Assembly: GCA_965240325.2 (NCBI GenBank)
Contig: OZ251245.1
Coordinates: 1,116,001 to 1,180,000 of the forward strand
Reading direction: 5' to 3'
Length of the DNA: 64,000 nucleotides
From: Rebecca billardiae RCC1528
Taxonomy: Eukaryota > Haptophyta
In this document: one piece after another, positions 60,404 to 64,000 of the stretch
How positions within the stretch are numbered: position 1 is the first letter of the stretch
Layout of the letters: each line of letters opens with the position of its first letter
The notes under the pieces: generated by a model
What the model was told of the DNA's origin: nothing
Databases searched by the model: none
The model's input: the letters and a program-made list of their open reading frames with translations, nothing else
Made by a program: the position numbers and the translations under genes

Positions 60404-61519
60404 CGCGGCGGCGGCGCTGCGGCCGATGGCCGTGTGGACGGCGCCGCGGACGCCGAGCACGGCGCGCGCCGGGACCCGGCCGCGGGGGCGGCCTGGCTCG
60501 AGCGCGCGGCCGCGCAGGGCCACGCGCGCGCGCAGCTGGCGCTGGCCAACGCCTACTTGGAGGGCCGCGGCGCCGTGCGGCACGTGCCCACAGGCCTGCG
60601 CTGGCTGCGCGCGGCCGCGGACGAGGGCGGCAGCGCAGAGGCGCAGTACAAGCTCTCGCAGCGCTGCGCGCGCGGCGACGGGCTGCCCAAGGACGAGGGC
60701 GCGGCCGGTGAGTATCTGCGCCGCGCCGCGGCGGGCGGGCTCGCGGATGCGCAGGCGCGGCTCGGCGCGCAGCTGCTGGCGGCCGCGGGCGGCGGCGCGG
60801 CGGAGGCGGAGGCGGCGGTGGGCTGGCTCGAGCGCGCGGCCGCGCAAGGCCACGCGCGCGCGCAGTGCGACCTGGGGCTGTGCCACAAGCTCGGCGCGGG
60901 CGTGCGCGCGCGCGACGCGGCCGCGTCGGCGCGCGCCGCCGCCGAGCTCTTTGAGGCCTCGGCGGCGCAGGGCCTCGCAGCCGCGCAGTACGAGCTCGGC
61001 CTGTGCAAGCTCGAGGGGCGCGGCGTGCCGGCCAACCCGGCAGAGGCAGTGCGGCTGTTCACGCTCGCGGCCGAGCAGGGCGACGCGGGCGCGCAGTGCT
61101 GCCTCGGGTACTGCGCGGCGGCGGGCGTCGCCGGCGCGGACGGCGGCGCGGCCGACGCCGAGGGGGCGGCGCGCTGGTACACACGCGCCGCCGAGCAGGG
61201 CGACGCACACGGCCGCTGCCTGCTCGGCCGCGCGCTGCTCGACGGGGCGGGCGTGCCGCAAGACGCGGGCGCCGGGCTCGCGCTGCTCGCCAAGGCTGCC
61301 GCGCAGGGCTTTGACGAGGCGGACGCCGCGCTCGACGAGGCAATCGGCCGGCCGGACGTCGCGCGCACGTGCTGCGTGCACTGCGGCGGCGGCCGCGGGC
61401 TGCAGCGCTGCGCGCAGTGCGGCGTCGCGCGCTTCTGCTCGCAGCGCTGCGCCGCGCTTGGCTGGGCGCGGCACGAGCGCGCGTGCAAACGCTGGGTGCG
61501 CTCGCCGCCGCCCGAGTGA
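58154..61519 (+). CDS. Sel1-like repeat protein with C-terminal MYND zinc finger
   Basis: 1121 residues from the ATG at 58154 (MLPPIAGAEPRPKPTAPPGG). About 24-25 Sel1-like repeats (TPR-related helical hairpins of ~36 residues; e.g. AVLWFGKAAEQGLAAAQCEL, AARWFARAAAHGLAAAQYEL) fill residues ~65-1065, forming a superhelical protein-binding scaffold. Residues ~1072-1112 form a MYND finger: CCVHCGGGRGLQRCAQC, ARFCSQRC, GWARHERACKRW, with Cys/His in the family order. MYND binds proline-rich peptides or supports methyltransferase and repressor complexes. Without a SET domain this is more likely an adaptor, for instance in ubiquitin or transcription complexes. Poly(Gly-Ala) near residue 735 comes from a (GGGCGC)n run. 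The opposite strand is also open for 1179 codons, but the Sel1/MYND pattern fixes the frame. There are no introns. Confidence 0.93.
60343..60402. repeat. In-frame GGGCGC hexanucleotide repeat
   Basis: About ten GGGCGC units encode a Gly-Ala run between two Sel1 repeats. It is in frame with the gene and likely length-variable. Confidence 0.85.
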
Positions 61520-61900
61520 GTGCGCGCGGCGGGCGGGCCGCGCGGTGGCCGTGATGGAGTCGCCGGATGGCGCCATTGTCGCATCTCCGCGGCCGGGGTC
61601 CGCACGGCGCATACGTAGCCGCCATCCGTCGCGCGTGAGATGCGACGAGAGGGGCCGTGGCGACACAGCAGACGAGCCATCTATTCATCGGCATCGTCTA
61701 GACCATGCATGGCGTGACGTGAGTACGGTAGCCACCGCCACACAAAAAACCATATGCCTATGGATGGTGATCGTTCCATCGTCCACGAATCACGATAGGC
61801 TGCGGCCGTCGTCGTCCGGCGGAAACTCTGGTTTCGGCCTTTCGGGAGGCAGACCCCTTATAACGGGGGTGAACCCCAATTTTATTGCTCCGGCGGCCGC

Positions 61901-61946
61901 AGAGGGAGGAGGAGGGAAGGAGGAGGAGAGGAGAGGAGAAGAGAGA
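61901..61946 (+). repeat. 46-nt uninterrupted purine tract
   Basis: G/A only (AGAGGGAGGAGGAGGGAAGG and onward), continuing after one C as GAAGGAAGGAAGGAGG. It can form triplex or block polymerase. Confidence 0.8.
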
Positions 61947-63117
61947 CGAAGGAAGGAAGGAGGCCAGGAGAGACGAAGGGAGCTTGATGCTGTCGCCATT
62001 GGCATGTGCCATTCGTCGCGACTCTTTTGGCGCAAGGCGCGGCGGCACTCGTTCGCGGCACCCGCCGGCGCCACACGCGGCGGCGCGCTCTCCACCGTGC
62101 GCACCGCCGTGGCGTGCGCCATCGGCTCGCGGCGCGCCTCTGCACCGGCGGCGCTGCGTTGTGCGCCGCAGCTGCTGCACCCAAGCAGGGCTGCGGTGCA
62201 GCCGGCGCACGCGTACCACCCGCGCCAAACCGGGCCGTGCACACGCTGCCCGCACACCGGCTTGAGCCGCGGCGCAGCTCGGACGTGGGCGTGGGCGTGA
62301 AGACGCCCGAGCCAGTGCGCCCGCCTGGCCGTCAACGCTCAGCCGCGCGCGCCGTCGCCACCGTGAGCGTCGGCGTCGGCGACTCGCCACCGACGCTGAG
62401 CGCCGCGGGCGTGGGCGCGGGCTCAGGCGCGCTGCCGCCCGCCGCTGTTGGCACGGCGCTCGACGTGTCGAGCGGGCGCAGGCACACCCCCTAGACGCGC
62501 GCCAACTTGCTCGAATGCATCACGACGTCCCCAATGATGCCCGCCGCGCCGCCCGCGCGCGGCTCAATCCTCTTCTGTCTGGGCGGCCTCGCGCCCACGC
62601 CACCGCGCAAGCGCGCGGTCGCGGCGTCAGCGCGGTACGCGGGCGCGCTCGTGCGCGCGAGCGGAGGCGAGCGGCGCAGGCCGGGCAGCGTGAGTGCCGC
62701 ACGCCTGTGCGTCGACAGCGCCGCGGTCGTCCTCGGGCGCGGCATCGCCTCCAGCCTCAGCCTTGGCGGGGCTGCGCGCGCCTGCTCCTCCTCTGTCAAT
62801 GCCAAGTATGGCACACGCCTTTGCCATCGTGCGCACGCGTGACGGCAGCAGCGCCCTGGCGCCATTCGCCCCCACTGGCTGCCCGCGCAAACACGGACGA
62901 CCGCAGGCCGCTTCTCTGCCCACGCCCCACACGCGGCCTCCTCGTCGGGCGCATGAGACTGCCCGTGCAACAATGCGAATATTTGTCACCAAAGGCGCGG
63001 CAGCACGGCCCCACCCATCGGCTTTCTCCTCTTCGACCTTGTCGTCCGCCGTCTGTGTTTGATGTCGGCGAGACCCGGTCCGCTCATCATCAACACGCCC
63101 GGCCACGTATCAGTGCG

Positions 63118-63183
63118 GCGCTGGCCGCCGGCAGAGCCTACGACGCGCAGGCGCTGGCCGCCGGCAGAGCCTACGACGCGCAC
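63118..63183 (+). repeat. Perfect tandem duplication of a 33-bp unit
   Basis: GCGCTGGCCGCCGGCAGAGC followed by CTACGACGCGCA and one variable base, twice. The unit length is a multiple of three, so it could be coding, but no gene is recognised here. Confidence 0.8.
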
Positions 63184-63473
63184 AGACTCGCGCTCTTGGA
63201 ACTCGACCATGTGAGCATGGCTCCGCCCATCAAGCCTTCGACTGGCCGTTCGAGCCGTGATGGCATGGTCGCGCTTGCCCGTTGCCGCCATCGGTGCGCG
63301 GCCGCCGGTGCAGCGGCAAAGTCGGGAGTAGATAACGCGTCTACTATTATTATGATTCATGGGCGGCTCAGCTTTTATTACAGATCGGGCTCGGTTTTGA
63401 TTACGAAAGATGGTTCTTTTGATCTTTTCCATATGTGGATGCACACATCAGCTACTGGCCGATATGCAATTTT

Positions 63474-63714
63474 GGTGTTGCGACCCTACGCCAGCAAGTA
63501 CTTTAGTTATGCTTTTGGCGTTGCGACCCTGCGTCAGCGGGTATTTTGAATACGCTTTTGGCGTTGCGACCCTGCGTCAGCGGGTATTTTGAATACGTTT
63601 TGGCGTTGCGACCCTGCGTCACTTCTTGTAGCACCCAATATGCTGACCTTGCGTCAGGGGGTGTCGCCATAGGAGCCTTTTTCATAGTTTTTGATTAGAC
63701 GGGACCTTGCGTCA
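63474..63714 (+). promoter_or_regulatory. Array of TGCGTCA sites in ~43-bp tandem repeats upstream of the last gene
   Basis: TGCGTCA occurs exactly at 63530, 63573, 63615, 63650 and 63708, with a degenerate TACGCCA at 63487. The first units are tandem copies of about 43 bp (GGCGTTGCGACCCTGCGTCA, then GCGGGTATTTTGAATACG). The last two sites keep only GACCTTGCGTCA. The reverse complement TGACGCA contains the TGACG core bound by bZIP factors. The sites lie 98-276 bp upstream of the ATG at 63806, where an enhancer-type cluster would be expected. Confidence 0.6.
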
Positions 63715-63805
63715 CTCGCCCCCGGTACTTAAGGGTCTGCCTTTCGGGAGGATCGGCCCCGACTCCCGAGAACGCGAACCCGACGAAGACGTCAAAAGAC
63801 GATCG

Positions 63806-64000
63806 ATGGCGGACAGCCACCCGGCCGAGCTCTTCGTGCGATACGTGCAGCCGTGGCTCCCCGACCTGCTGCTCCGGCTGCTGGTGCGCGCGGCGTGCTA
63901 CTTCGCCTCGGCGCTCACCTTCTTCGAGCGCTGGCCGCAGCAGGAGTTCGAGCTCGTCGAGCGGCTGAAGGCGCAGAGCGCGGAGCACGCGGCCGCGCAA
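63806..64000 (+). CDS. N-terminal part of a gene running off the right edge
   Basis: The ATG at 63806 (MADSHPAELFVRYVQPWLPD) opens a GC-rich frame that continues to the window end without a stop, giving 65 residues. It contains LLLRLLVRAACYFASALTFF (amphipathic or membrane-proximal) and ERWPQQEFELVERLKAQSAE (helical). The jump in GC at the ATG, with low-GC DNA before it, supports the start. The opposite strand is also open here but has no start context. The family is not recognised. Confidence 0.6.
   Translation, partial: MADSHPAELFVRYVQPWLPDLLLRLLVRAACYFASALTFFERWPQQEFELVERLKAQSAEHAAAQ

Larger units (their letters stand above)
61520..63805. other. 2.3-kb intergenic region
   Basis: No gene is accepted. 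Features are a purine-only tract (61901-61946), an in-frame-length 33-bp tandem duplication (63118-63183) and the TGCGTCA array (63474-63714). CCTTTCGGGAGG occurs at about 61837 and 63738 beside GGCAGACCCC/GGGTCTGCC. 62000-62970 is GC-rich and open in several frames; no motif supports a protein. A short minus-strand reading ending IIGDVVMHSSKLARV (62540-62494) is the best candidate exon but is weak. Confidence 0.45.

Noticed and set aside
58127-61666. A 1179-codon minus-strand frame and a longer plus-strand frame overlapping the Sel1/MYND gene
   Set aside because: Periodic Ala/Arg translations are shadows of the Sel1 repeats. Only the 58154-61519 frame gives Sel1 and MYND motifs.

Overview
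The window looks like nuclear DNA from a protist, most probably a very GC-rich unicellular alga of the haptophyte/stramenopile kind; the assignment to a group is inference. The evidence is: short GT-AG introns that restore the reading frame (about 95 to 230 nt), long GC-rich coding regions with very high GC at third codon positions, lower-GC intergenic DNA full of palindromes and tandem repeats, eukaryotic domains (tandem CCCH fingers, Sel1 plus MYND, BAH, papain protease with propeptide), no operons or Shine-Dalgarno sites, and a 100-N scaffold gap at 41099-41198. Extreme GC creates very long ORFs on the wrong strand, so frame choice here rests on protein motifs, splice-site phase and start context rather than on ORF length.

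Layout. 0-8.3 kb: a divergent pair, a very long coiled-coil protein (minus, running off the left edge) and a low-complexity protein (plus), 71 bp apart. 9.2-13.9 kb: a SET-domain protein methyltransferase (minus) divergent from a two-exon glutamate 5-kinase (plus), followed by a secreted papain-type cysteine protease with a Cys-rich C-terminal extension. 14-19.5 kb: an inverted-repeat element, a decayed gene, a rhodanese-domain protein and a DUF1990 protein. 19.7-24.9 kb: a nucleotidyltransferase-like domain fused to a 10-TM EamA/DMT transporter, divergent from an acidic protein with a repeated LDEW motif. 26.4-28.3 kb: a TA-flanked MITE next to a gene with two tandem GAF-like domains. 30.3-33.6 kb: a BAH-like gene and a second gene, both interrupted by apparent frameshifts. 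34-36.4 kb: a tristetraprolin-type tandem CCCH zinc-finger protein with a strong hairpin just upstream of its start. 36.5-40.8 kb: a repeat island with a large inverted repeat, a foldback element built of GTTCGCGAAC palindromes, dispersed repeats and another eroded gene. 40.8-44.5 kb: a gene cut by the assembly gap, a Gln/Ala-rich protein, and a basic protein with seven RRxS sites. 45.2-55.2 kb: a four-exon membrane hybrid histidine kinase, a multi-pass membrane protein, and a C2-like protein divergent from it. 55.2-58.1 kb: palindromes and satellites. 58.1-61.5 kb: a Sel1-repeat plus MYND protein. 61.5-64 kb: intergenic DNA ending in a TGCGTCA array upstream of a gene truncated by the right edge.

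The genes do not form one pathway. The recurring theme is signalling and regulation (histidine kinase, GAF-like, TZF, MYND, SET, BAH, phosphosite-rich protein) mixed with housekeeping functions (proline/glutamate metabolism, proteolysis, transport). The most unusual items are the nucleotidyltransferase-DMT fusion, the GTTCGCGAAC foldback element, the promoter array of TGCGTCA sites, and the repeat-rich island around 36-40 kb with eroded genes beside it.
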